Counted from the first letter of the stretch, positions 1-6,679 are shown. The stretch is 10,045 bases of DNA from Oscillospiraceae bacterium (GCA_017381835.1 JAFOBK010000250.1:1-10045); one strand, 5' to 3'. Notes: generated from the sequence alone by a model not told the origin. Translations and numbers: made by a program.

Positions 1-693
1 CGCTCTCAGTTCTTCGATGTAAAGAACAAGCCCACCGCCACCTTTGCCAATGACTCGATTACTTTCAGTACTGCTTGCATCCGCAAATTTGAGAACTGCC
101 AGTACGTCGAGCTGCTCGTTCATCCGGTACAGCATTTCCTTGCGGTGCGTCCCACAAAAAAGGGTGCGAAGAATGCCGTGCAGTGGGCAAAGCTGACGGA
201 TGACGGTGCTTATGTTCCGAGATACATCGCCGGTACAGCATTTCTCGGTACGATCTACGGATTATTTGAGTGGGACCCCACCTTCAAATACCGTATCAGC
301 GGTGTGAGAAAGAAACAAGGCGACGATGCCGTTCTGATGTTCGATCTGCAGGACACAGAGATATTTATGCCAGAAGAGCAGATCCAAATCCCAGATGCCC
401 AAGCAGCGGAATTAGACGGCCAGTCTTGGCTTACTACCGCACGGAAGTCTGTGATTGGTTACCCCAGTGATTGGGCAGATAGCTTCGGTATGAGCTTTTA
501 TCGTCATGCCCAGGCTCGTGAATTGGCGTCTTTCATCGAGGACGGCACCTGGCAAATTGCAGAGAAAGCACAACCCTTTGAAGATTCAAAACTGGCTGTA
601 ACCGGCCGTGCAGAGTTGCGGGAAGGCATCCAGCAACTGATGCAAGAAATCAGACACGACATAAGACAGGAGGACAATACAGATGGATCTTGA
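1..693 (+). CDS. Hypothetical mobile-element protein, long form (5' end outside window)
   Basis: The frame is open from the first base, so the true start lies upstream; the GTG at 145 is internal. About 230 residues are visible. I do not recognise a named family. The visible core contains STACIRKF, then YVELLVHP, and after about 65 residues FKYRISGV and LMFDLQDTEIF; these line up with the next gene (NTACLKKM, FVQFLVNP, FRYKLLGN, LLLFDLTATEVY). A second shared block follows: a Pro, a Trp three residues on, then FG, a His and DG. The C-terminus is a charged, probably helical tail. It is soluble, with no membrane segment. The stop overlaps the start of the next gene by 11 bases, so the two are co-transcribed and probably translationally coupled. 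Coding is certain; function is unknown. Confidence 0.85.
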   Translation, partial: RSQFFDVKNKPTATFANDSITFSTACIRKFENCQYVELLVHPVQHFLAVRPTKKGAKNAVQWAKLTDDGAYVPRYIAGTAFLGTIYGLFEWDPTFKYRISGVRKKQGDDAVLMFDLQDTEIFMPEEQIQIPDAQAAELDGQSWLTTARKSVIGYPSDWADSFGMSFYRHAQARELASFIEDGTWQIAEKAQPFEDSKLAVTGRAELREGIQQLMQEIRHDIRQEDNTDGS

Positions 694-1342
694 CCAGCAG
701 CAATTTATTCTGCCCGAGGCGGTCTCCCACGAACCGGCACCGGGAACTGAGGTCATTGAAGATGGCAGCTTCAGCTATGACGGCTACGAGGTTGTCCGTG
801 GTGAGTTTTTCTCCCACATATACGAACCATCTGTTTCTTTTAAGGATTGCCGAGTACAGTTCAATACCGCCTGTCTGAAAAAAATGCCTTCCGTGGAGTT
901 TGTGCAATTCCTGGTTAACCCCCAGACGAAAAAAATGGTCGTACTTCCTTGTGAGGAAGATACCAAAGACGGCTATGCCTGGTGTACCCGCAACGGCAAG
1001 CGCAAGCCCAGAGAGATTCGTTGCAAGCTGTTCTTTGCCAAGCTGTTTGACATGATGGGTTGGAATCATAATTTCCGATACAAATTGCTCGGAAACATTG
1101 TCCGCTGCAATGGGGAGTATCTTTTACTTTTTGACCTCACCGCTACGGAAGTGTATCAGCGGACACAAAAAGAAGGCGAAAAGCCTAGAACCTCCAAGAC
1201 TCCCATTTTCCCCGAACACTGGAAGAATCAGTTTGGTCTGCCTGTCGACGAACACCGGAAGTCCATTCAGATCAATATTTTCGACGGTTACACTGTATTC
1301 ACCGTGCCGGACGAGAGCGCACCCCCGGCACCCACCACATAA
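683..1342 (+). CDS. Hypothetical mobile-element protein, long form, paralogue of the preceding gene
   Basis: This 219-aa soluble protein starts at the ATG after AGGAGG (668-673, spacing 9). Residues 1-40 are a variable acidic N-terminus. Residues of roughly 45-165 form the core shared with the gene upstream (RVQFNTACLKK, FVQFLVNPQTKK, NFRYKLLGN, LLLFDLTATEVY). Residues of roughly 180-210 carry the second shared block (FPEHWKNQFGL and DGYTVFTV). The Pro/Thr-rich tail (APPAPTT) looks unstructured. The alternation of short predicted strands suggests a mostly beta fold, which is inference. It lies in the same operon, 18 bases before the next gene. I cannot assign a function; the setting next to ParB-like proteins suggests a DNA-related role in a mobile element. 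Confidence 0.85.
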   Translation: MDLDQQQFILPEAVSHEPAPGTEVIEDGSFSYDGYEVVRGEFFSHIYEPSVSFKDCRVQFNTACLKKMPSVEFVQFLVNPQTKKMVVLPCEEDTKDGYAWCTRNGKRKPREIRCKLFFAKLFDMMGWNHNFRYKLLGNIVRCNGEYLLLFDLTATEVYQRTQKEGEKPRTSKTPIFPEHWKNQFGLPVDEHRKSIQINIFDGYTVFTVPDESAPPAPTT

Positions 1343-1360
1343 TGAAACGGAGGCACTCGC

Positions 1361-1738
1361 ATGGAAGACAGTACAAGCAAGTTATCACTACAATTGGATC
1401 TGGCCAAATCCCGCATTCGGATTCATAAGAAAACCCTGGCCGCTTTGGGTTCACCAGAATACATTCTGCTCATTGTTCACCCGGAAGAAAAGACGCTCGG
1501 TATCATGGAAAGCAACATGAACATTCCCGGAGTGCATAAAATCAAGCCCTGTGTCGGAAAACAGTCCATTGAGCTTTACAGTACCAGTCTGTCTCGGCAG
1601 TTCCGTCGGGTTATGCCTAACTGGGTCAATGGTGGCAAATATCTGCTTACCGGAGAACTCATGCCCGATGGGACAGCTGTGTTTTCCATGACAGAGGCCG
1701 TCCATACCGCTACCAGCCAGCCGAAGTACCATGACTAG
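1361..1738 (+). CDS. Hypothetical mobile-element protein, half-size paralogue
   Basis: A 125-aa protein preceded by ACGGAGG (1347-1353). It appears to be a compact version of the two proteins before it. RIRIHKKTLAALGSPEYILLIVHP matches the STACIRKF/YVELLVHP block in layout, and IELYSTSLSRQFRRV followed by GKYLLTGEL and TAVFSMTEA matches the FRYKLLGN/LLLFDLTATEV block. The long linker of the bigger paralogues and their C-terminal block are missing. A single-domain unit of the family is therefore visible here. The stop overlaps the start of the downstream ParB-like gene by 8 bases. The function is unknown; the relationship to its neighbours is seen by eye and not by a computed alignment. Confidence 0.82.
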   Translation: MEDSTSKLSLQLDLAKSRIRIHKKTLAALGSPEYILLIVHPEEKTLGIMESNMNIPGVHKIKPCVGKQSIELYSTSLSRQFRRVMPNWVNGGKYLLTGELMPDGTAVFSMTEAVHTATSQPKYHD

Positions 1739-2705
1739 TTCTGGAACTCGCTTGCGAGTGCATCCTGACCTTCGCTTCTTGGTTTCTCCATTATCTGAGC
1801 AAGTCCATTCAGATTTGAAAGCCAGGTTGCTTCAGAACGGCTGCTCCACACCGATCCGGGTATGGGATAATATTGTCCTCGTGGATTATGAAGCGTTTGA
1901 AATATGTAAGGCCCATGGCATACCAATGACAGTCTCTCGTATTCGGCTAGGGAGTCTGGAGGAAGCCACAGCATGGGTATGCAAAAATCAGCTTCTGCGC
2001 AAAGACATCCCAGAAAAGACACGGCACTATCTGATTGGTAAGCGGTTTTTGGTGGAAAAGGCACTGGGAGCGCACGAGGCAGCACGTGTCCGGCAGTCAG
2101 CAGCTTCTGCAATGACAAATACCGTAATTGTCGATACAACCCCATACGATGCAACCGCCGCCAAAACTTGTGAGCGGCTGGGATTGGAGTACCATATTTG
2201 TTTTGTCACAGTGCGAAAATATGGAGTATTCGCAAGCATTATTGACTACATCCGAGCCAGAGAACCCGCACTCGCTGACCGGATACTCAACGGTAAAATC
2301 CGAATATCCCATGAGCATCTGGTGGAAATCGCACAGCTGTCCCCAGTAGAGTTCAACCGCATGGCCCGGTACTTTTTGAAGTGTCCAGATCGCCGCCCAA
2401 CATACATGAAGTTCCGTGCTTCGCTTGAGGAAACTCGCAAAAAGGAAGCCACCCAAATAACATCACCTCCGACCGGCACCATAAAGGATATGCCTGCCTA
2501 CGACCCCGATGGTGAAGTTTGCAGCCTGGCTCTAACCGTTCCATCGTGGATCGGATCTATCAATCGTACCCAATCCATGTCTGACTTTACGAAGGTCAGC
2601 GAGAGTGCGGGGGCAAAATTAATCTACGAGCTGGATCGCTTGGTCTTTACCGTGGAGGGTATCCGAGCTGCGCTCGTGAAGGAGGTCTATCATGGAAGAT
2701 CTTAA
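1731..2705 (+). CDS. ParB/sulfiredoxin-like domain protein with degenerate binding motif
   Basis: A 324-aa protein. Residues of roughly 8-105 resemble the ParB N-terminal domain: VHPDLRFLVSPLS, then a helix, GCSTPIRVWDNIVLVD, a hydrophobic strand, and EEATAWVCKNQLLRKDIPEKTR with a YLIGKRFLVEK helix. The NQLxRK-I-xx-R segment (residues 86-95) is typical of ParB-like proteins from mobile elements. The DG-x-x-R motif that normally follows the strand is replaced by DYEAFEIC (52-59), so CTP/ATP binding may be lost. Residues of about 145-225 look like a helical helix-turn-helix region. There is no clear RBS; the start overlaps the upstream stop (ATGACTAG), so translation is probably by coupling. 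It could bind DNA or another protein. No ParA is in view, so plasmid-style partition is not shown. Confidence 0.78.
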   Translation: MTSSGTRLRVHPDLRFLVSPLSEQVHSDLKARLLQNGCSTPIRVWDNIVLVDYEAFEICKAHGIPMTVSRIRLGSLEEATAWVCKNQLLRKDIPEKTRHYLIGKRFLVEKALGAHEAARVRQSAASAMTNTVIVDTTPYDATAAKTCERLGLEYHICFVTVRKYGVFASIIDYIRAREPALADRILNGKIRISHEHLVEIAQLSPVEFNRMARYFLKCPDRRPTYMKFRASLEETRKKEATQITSPPTGTIKDMPAYDPDGEVCSLALTVPSWIGSINRTQSMSDFTKVSESAGAKLIYELDRLVFTVEGIRAALVKEVYHGRS

Positions 2706-3540
2706 CCAGTTCGTTCCTGATGTGCATTTTGAAAAAATCCCTATTCGCAATCTGGTCTCCAACCAGGAGTATCAGCGGAACCTATCCCAGAAGCATATTC
2801 GCAGAACCGCAGCCAACTTTGACTTACTGCAGGTTAACCCCGTAAAGGTCAGTCGCCGCGGTGGCATCAATTATGTTTTCAACGGCCAGCATACCATCGA
2901 GATCGTGGCAGCAGTCTCCGGTTCCAGAGATACTCCGGTTTGGTGTATGGTTTACGACAATATGGATTACACCATGGAGGCGGACACCTTTGCTAACCAG
3001 CAGAAGTATGTCAAACCGCTTCTGCCATATGATATCTTCGTAGCCAATCTGGAAGCTGGCAATGATAAGCAGTTGATGATAAAAGCCCTGGTGGAATCCC
3101 TGGATTTGACCATTGGACCCACCAAGGCTCTGGGCACCATTTGTGCCGTTTCCTCCCTGGAAGAAATCTATGACAAGCACGGCTACCATGTGTTGGAACG
3201 TACGCTCATGCTCTGCATCGGTGCATGGGAGGGCGAACAGAACTCTTTGTCCGCCAATATGCTCAAAGGCGTGTGCCGTCTGGTGGTTGCCTTTGGGGAC
3301 TCCATGCGGGATGATATGTTTGTGGAAAAGGTAGGCAGATTCTCAGCGAAAGATATCAGCCGCACCGCAAAGGAACGCAGAGCCGGTTCTCTCGGTTATG
3401 CCGAGGCCATGCTTTTGGCCTACAACCGAAAAATGCGGTATCCGCTGCGTTGGGGTAAGTTGTATAACAAGAAAGGCACCGAGGATATGGGTCCTGACGT
3501 TGAAACCGATATGGAACCGGATGACTCGGAGGATGATTGA
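2692..3540 (+). CDS. ParB-like (DUF6551-type) protein
   Basis: A 282-aa protein with an excellent RBS (AAGGAGGT, 2679-2686) lying inside the end of the upstream gene, which it overlaps by 14 bases. Residues 10-90 fit a ParB/Srx-like fold: FEKIPIRNLVSNQEYQR, a helix, PVKVSRRGGINYVFNGQHTIE, then a strand. The NGQHTIE motif (64-70) occupies the place of the ParB GxxR motif. A helical middle with FANQQKYVKPLLPYD follows, which matches what I recall of DUF6551 proteins from clostridial mobile elements. The C-terminus is strongly acidic (last 16 residues mostly D/E). Function is not established for the family; a DNA-binding or partition-like role is inference. It is the last gene of the operon, followed by a 102-base gap. 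Confidence 0.8.
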   Translation: MEDLNQFVPDVHFEKIPIRNLVSNQEYQRNLSQKHIRRTAANFDLLQVNPVKVSRRGGINYVFNGQHTIEIVAAVSGSRDTPVWCMVYDNMDYTMEADTFANQQKYVKPLLPYDIFVANLEAGNDKQLMIKALVESLDLTIGPTKALGTICAVSSLEEIYDKHGYHVLERTLMLCIGAWEGEQNSLSANMLKGVCRLVVAFGDSMRDDMFVEKVGRFSAKDISRTAKERRAGSLGYAEAMLLAYNRKMRYPLRWGKLYNKKGTEDMGPDVETDMEPDDSEDD

Positions 3541-3580
3541 TCTGACAAAAAATCAATATCGCTTCTTCTGACAACTGCAC

Positions 3581-3609
3581 TTGACTTACCCGCAGACCAG
3601 AGCAATAAT
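3581..3609 (+). promoter_or_regulatory. Sigma-A-like promoter for the Cro/C1 regulator gene
   Basis: TTGACT (3581-3586) and AATAAT (3604-3609) are 17 bases apart, close to the consensus. Transcription would begin near 3616, ahead of the AGGAGGT RBS at 3631-3637. It sits in the only sizeable gap of the left module, so the regulator unit can be expressed apart from the upstream operon. Confidence 0.55.
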
Positions 3610-3642
3610 GTCAGCACCCTAAAACCCAGCAGGAGGTCGCCT

Positions 3643-3849
3643 ATGAAGGTTTGCTACAAGAAGCTCTGGAAATTGCTGATTGATAAAGATATAAAGAAAA
3701 AAGATCTGTGTGCGATAGCCCATATCAGCCCTGCATCGGTTACCAAGATGGGCAAAAACGGCTTTGTGACAACAGAGATCTTAGAACGGATCTGTCTGGC
3801 CTTGGATTGCCAGATTGGTGACGTGATGGAGATCATCCCAGAGGAGTAA
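3643..3849 (+). CDS. Cro/C1-type helix-turn-helix regulator (YozG-like)
   Basis: A 68-aa DNA-binding protein preceded by AGGAGGT at ideal spacing. The whole length is one HTH domain: LWKLLIDKDIKKKDLCAIA forms helices 1-2, HISPASVTKMGKNG the recognition helix region, and TTEILERICLALDCQIGDVMEII the closing helices. The LDCQIGDVMEI ending is typical of the small YozG/HTH_26 class, which is common in clostridial integrative elements. It probably represses or activates the element's own promoters. It is followed after 4 bases by a short recombinase-like frame. Family assignment is firm; its operator is not known. Confidence 0.9.
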   Translation: MKVCYKKLWKLLIDKDIKKKDLCAIAHISPASVTKMGKNGFVTTEILERICLALDCQIGDVMEIIPEE

Positions 3850-3853
3850 TACA

Positions 3854-4093
3854 ATGGGCAAACATAAGTGTTTCGCTTATTTTCGAGTTGCCACAGAGGA
3901 GCAGATCGTGGAAAATCGTGAAAGAGGAAAACTACATGAGAACCTGGCACAAATCTATTCCGATGAAGAAACTTCACGACGAACTAGGCCTTTACCAAGG
4001 AGTATGGTCTTCCCAGATGGATCGTTATTGGGAATCAAGCGATGGCTACACTGTCAGCAGTCGCCAGATCCGAACACCCCTTGGCACCGTTGA
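3854..4093 (+). pseudogene. Serine-recombinase N-terminal fragment, catalytic Ser replaced
   Basis: The frame starts 4 bases after the regulator and opens with KCFAYFRVATEEQ, which matches the first strand of serine recombinases (usually Y-x-R-V-S-T-x-x-Q). The nucleophilic serine position is Ala13 here, and similarity appears to stop after about 18 residues. The frame then runs to 4093 through the next gene in a different frame, so the last 50 or so codons (from about 3936) are probably not constrained. It may be a remnant, or a short translated leader whose end supplies the RBS of the following gene. Short RVAT-type recombinase-like frames do occur in clostridial elements, so a tiny functional protein cannot be excluded. 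Confidence 0.5.
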
Positions 4094-4394
4094 GCATCTG
4101 GCTATCGAGCGCATTGGTGGTGGCGATATTCCTTGGGCTGTGAAACAGGAAATCAAGGATGAGCTTTTCGGTTCCAGAGCTGTTGCCATTGAAGTGTACC
4201 CGGCAAAAAAGAACCTCGTAGATGTGGCCGATATATATCACCTCTGGGTGCTGCCGAAGCAATACCAGCTTCCGTTCGGTATTCATCCTACCCGCGATCC
4301 GCAGGGAACTCCTGTGCAGCGTGGATATGACTTCAACATGGATGATGTTCTGGCCTGGAATAACAGCCCAGATCGTCAGCAAGTGTATAAATAA
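3936..4394 (+). CDS. DUF7694-like hypothetical protein
   Basis: I chose the ATG at 3936 (protein begins MRTWHKSIP) because AAGAGGAAA lies just upstream; the same frame opens earlier at 3888, but those 16 codons look like non-coding overlap. The product is 152 aa, soluble and acidic. The recognisable part is the second half: AVAIEVYPAKKNLVDVADIYHLWVLP, then LPFGIHP and a short tail, a pattern I know from small phage and mobile-element proteins grouped as DUF7694. No catalytic motif is evident. It lies directly before a strong terminator, so it closes the transcription unit. The family name is from memory and function is unknown. Confidence 0.72.
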   Translation: MRTWHKSIPMKKLHDELGLYQGVWSSQMDRYWESSDGYTVSSRQIRTPLGTVEHLAIERIGGGDIPWAVKQEIKDELFGSRAVAIEVYPAKKNLVDVADIYHLWVLPKQYQLPFGIHPTRDPQGTPVQRGYDFNMDDVLAWNNSPDRQQVYK

Positions 4395-4401
4395 CTCGTA
4401 G

Positions 4402-4430
4402 ACTCGCCTGTAACAAAACGGGCGAGTTTT
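4402..4430 (+). terminator. Rho-independent terminator
   Basis: A 10-bp stem, ACTCGCCTGT (4402-4411) with ACGGGCGAGT (4418-4427), contains a single T-G wobble, has a 6-base loop and is followed by T's. It lies 8 bases after the stop of the upstream gene and separates the left mobile-element module from the macrodomain unit. Confidence 0.85.
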
Positions 4431-4518
4431 CATATTATATATGATTTTCGAGCCACTAGATTTTTGTTGAACGGTACAGTATAATTTATTTGATTAAAGC
4501 CTCGAACGGAGAACTTTA

Positions 4519-4547
4519 TTGGACACTTAGCTTGATAGAATTATACC
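4519..4547 (+). promoter_or_regulatory. Sigma-A-like promoter for the macro-NADAR gene
   Basis: TTGGAC (4519-4524) and TATACC (4542-4547) are separated by 17 bases. Transcription would begin near 4554, giving a very short leader that holds the RBS AGAGGAGG (4555-4562) before the ATG at 4570. A second -10-like TATAAT at 4480-4485 has no good -35. Confidence 0.5.
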
Positions 4548-4569
4548 ATCCTACAGAGGAGGTTCCGAT

Positions 4570-6000
4570 ATGAGTATTGTATCAATTCAAAAAATCGGCA
4601 TTACCGAAATATATGTGGATGCCATCGTAAACGCAGCGAATGATGGGCTCCAGGCTGGTGGAGGTGTTTGCGGTGCAATTTTCAAAGCCGCCGGTTACAC
4701 CAAGCTTCAGAATGCCTGCAATGCTATCGGCCATTGTCCTACTGGATCTGCCGTGATTACCGATGGCTTCCAGTCTAAGGCGAAGTATATCATTCATGCT
4801 GTTGGCCCCCGCTATAAGGACGGAAAGCATGGTGAAGACAAACTTTTACGTGGTGCATATCAAAAGTCCCTCCAGCTGGCGGTACAGAATGGTTGCCACA
4901 GCATTGCGTTCCCTCTGATCTCCGCTGGCATTTTTGGCTATCCTGTTGAGAATGCATGGTGGGAAGCACTTTATGCCTGCCGTGACTTCTTTGAAAACAA
5001 TCCACAAGCAAATCTGAATGTCACATTCACTGTTTTGAATGACGACATTCTTAAACAAGGCAACAAAACTCTGACCCAGGTTATGCCCGGGATGAAGGTT
5101 GCCGAAAAGAGCGACTGGAAGACATACGATATTCCCAAGCAACACGATACCTTCTACTTCCAGCGTAATTTTACCGATGCGCAAATGGCGAAGCTCCGCC
5201 ACGGTAATATCCCGGAAGCCATGGAAGATAAGTGGTTCTGGTATATGGATGACAACACACTGTTCGCCCACAGAAGCTGGACAGGATTCTGCATCTACAT
5301 TATTGAGTTCTCTACCACCGGAAAGCACAGGGTGTTGGTTAACCGTGACCCAGACCAGTATAAATGTACAAGCATTGACCAGGACATTGAGTTGCTGAAT
5401 GATCTTCTGAATTGGTGGTCGCGGCCTAATTATGATTACTACCACCAGTGGTTGTCCGAGACGGTCTCCTCAATGAAAAAGAAGGGTCTTATTAAAGATC
5501 ACTTGACAATCGGCGACCAGGAAGTAGAAGCGCTGTTCTTCCACAAGCCAGAGGAACCTCACGGCTATCTGAGCAACTGGTATCCTTCCCAGTTTGTCAT
5601 TGATGGTATCCAGTTCACATCTGCCGAGCAGTATATCATGTATCAGAAGTGCGTGATGTTCGGCGACACCGCCTCCGCGCAAAAGGTACTGGCCACCGAT
5701 GATCCTAAGTTGCAGCAAGCCATCGGAAGAGATGCCAAGGGATATGTGGACAGCGTGTGGGCCGGTATGCGTCAGGTAATTGCCATCCGTGGCATCCAAG
5801 CCAAATTCTCCCAGAATGAGGAACTGAAAGAAAAACTGCTTGCTACCGGAGATGCGATTCTCGTGGAGTGCGCCAAGAGTGACAGACATTGGGCTTGTGG
5901 TATCGGTCTGTACGACAAAGCTCGCTTCGACGCCAAGAACTGGACCGGCAAAAACCTTCTGGGATTTGCGTTAATGGAAGTGAGAAATCAACTAAAGTAA
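4570..6000 (+). CDS. Macrodomain / middle domain / NADAR fusion protein
   Basis: A 476-aa cytosolic protein with three parts. Residues 1-170 are a macrodomain that binds ADP-ribose: IVNAAND (19-25), GGGVCGAIFKAAG (from 30), IIHAVGP and the SAGIFGYP loop (118-125). In MacroD/YmdB enzymes the residue after GGGV is a catalytic Asp; here it is Cys34, so classical deacylation or hydrolysis may be absent. Residues of about 187-312 form a domain I cannot name, with KWFWYMDDN (W222, W224) and HRSWTGFCIYIIEF (H234-G239). Residues 318-476 are a NADAR (YbiA-like) domain: FFHKPEEPHGYLSNWYPS, SAEQYIMYQK with the expected catalytic Glu353, TGDAILVECAKSDRHW, and WTGKNLLGFALMEVR. NADAR proteins are reported to remove ADP-ribose from nucleobases or act as N-glycosidases. 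It is followed after 13 bases by a broken nucleotidyltransferase gene. Confidence 0.92.
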   Translation: MSIVSIQKIGITEIYVDAIVNAANDGLQAGGGVCGAIFKAAGYTKLQNACNAIGHCPTGSAVITDGFQSKAKYIIHAVGPRYKDGKHGEDKLLRGAYQKSLQLAVQNGCHSIAFPLISAGIFGYPVENAWWEALYACRDFFENNPQANLNVTFTVLNDDILKQGNKTLTQVMPGMKVAEKSDWKTYDIPKQHDTFYFQRNFTDAQMAKLRHGNIPEAMEDKWFWYMDDNTLFAHRSWTGFCIYIIEFSTTGKHRVLVNRDPDQYKCTSIDQDIELLNDLLNWWSRPNYDYYHQWLSETVSSMKKKGLIKDHLTIGDQEVEALFFHKPEEPHGYLSNWYPSQFVIDGIQFTSAEQYIMYQKCVMFGDTASAQKVLATDDPKLQQAIGRDAKGYVDSVWAGMRQVIAIRGIQAKFSQNEELKEKLLATGDAILVECAKSDRHWACGIGLYDKARFDAKNWTGKNLLGFALMEVRNQLK

Positions 6001-6013
6001 AGGAGGTGTTCCC

Positions 6014-6256
6014 ATGACGGATCACCAGAAAATCGTGCAGGAGATCATACCTGCCAAGCTAAAGGAAATTGAAGCTCGTGAGAATATCCGGGTCATCCAC
6101 TGCGTCGAGTCTGGCAGCCGTGCATGGGGCTTCGCATCTCCCGACAGTGACTACGATGTCCGCTTCATCTATGTTCGCCCCATTGAGTATTATCTGCGAT
6201 TAGACAAGACCCGAGATGTCATCGAATGGCAGCTGGATGAAACCTTGGACAAATAA
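6014..6256 (+). pseudogene. RlaP-type nucleotidyltransferase, truncated after about 78 residues
   Basis: The gene begins normally, with a near-perfect SD (AGGAGGTG, 6001-6008). The 80-aa product carries the N-terminal lobe of the RlaP/COG3541 (PF10127) nucleotidyltransferase family: CVESGSRAWGF (30-40) followed by SPDSDYDVRFIY, containing the DxD metal-binding pair D46/D48, then YYLRLDKTRDVIEW. Family members are usually around 250 residues. The frame ends at an in-frame TAA right after WQLDETLD, where the family continues, so the C-terminal two thirds are gone. It belongs to the macro-NADAR unit by spacing. The fragment could still fold in part, but activity is unlikely. Confidence 0.8.
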
Positions 6257-6341
6257 GCACGATAGTTTTGATACGAAGGTATCTGAAACTAATGGGGGCT
6301 ATGGAATCACACTGTATGACGAGGTGCATGTACATGAGTAG
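6246..6341 (+). pseudogene. C-terminal remnant of an unidentified gene
   Basis: In a frame different from the truncated nucleotidyltransferase, an open stretch reads HDSFDTKV, then [16 protein letters not shown] and a stop at 6339-6341. It has no start codon, is coding-like in composition, and ends 8 bases inside the beginning of the flavodoxin gene, as coupled genes do. It is either the 3' end of a different gene, or the 3' end of the same nucleotidyltransferase after an internal deletion with loss of frame. I cannot tell which. Confidence 0.35.
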
Positions 6342-6477
6342 GAAACTGGTTGCGTACTTCTCCGCGAGTGGTCATACTGCCAAAGTGGCTGAGCATCTTG
6401 CTGAAGCGATTGGCGCGGATCTGTTTGAAATAATCCCCAAGGTTCGATACACGAATGAATGCTTGATTCTCCTTTGA
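6334..6477 (+). pseudogene. Flavodoxin, truncated N-terminal fragment
   Basis: The start at 6334 has GAGGTG at 6321-6326. The first 36-38 residues are a clear flavodoxin-like beginning: [32 protein letters not shown], containing the phosphate-binding loop SASGHTA (consensus T/S-x-S/T-G-x-T) for FMN. Complete members of this class are about 150-190 residues. After about residue 41 the sequence becomes unrelated (NECLILL) and stops. It is cut and cannot bind FMN stably. The longer frame from 6268 uses codons of the overlapping upstream remnant and is not the likely start. Confidence 0.72.
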
Positions 6478-6651
6478 CAGAGCCATCGGTATGTTGGTGT
6501 TCAATGAATATTGCCTAGGGGAATTCTGCTTTAAATCGATGCGCGAGAAATTGATGTGTGCTACTTTTATACACACGATGCGTTTCCGGAATTCAATCCA
6601 TCCCGGCTTTTTATCATGCGCAAATTGCCGTCCTGATTTTACGTATCTCAC

Positions 6652-6679
6652 TTGCAGAATTGCCAAAGCAGAGTATAAT
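6652..6679 (+). promoter_or_regulatory. Sigma-A-like promoter of the creatininase-peptidase operon
   Basis: TTGCAG (6652-6657) and a perfect TATAAT (6674-6679) are 16 bases apart. The RBS GGAGGTGG follows at 6698-6705. The 6478-6650 stretch upstream shows no coding sequence or repeat that I can support. Confidence 0.65.

Noticed and set aside
145..693. A 182-residue gene beginning at GTG 145
   Set aside because: The frame is open to the left edge of the window, and the paralogue at 683 aligns with residues upstream of 145, so the gene starts outside the window.
650..1069. Long frame on the - strand opposite the second paralogue
   Set aside because: It lies wholly within a well supported + strand gene with RBS and operon context, and no protein family is recognisable in it.
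1731..3540. A classic ParAB plasmid partition system
   Set aside because: There is no ParA ATPase in the window, and the ParB-like motifs are degenerate or of a different subtype.
4846..5445. 199-codon frame on the - strand under the macro-NADAR gene
   Set aside because: Antisense shadow of the macrodomain and middle domain; no RBS or known motif.
6307..6666. 119-codon frame on the - strand over the flavodoxin fragment
   Set aside because: It runs antisense to the flavodoxin start and over the promoter of the next operon, with no recognisable domain.
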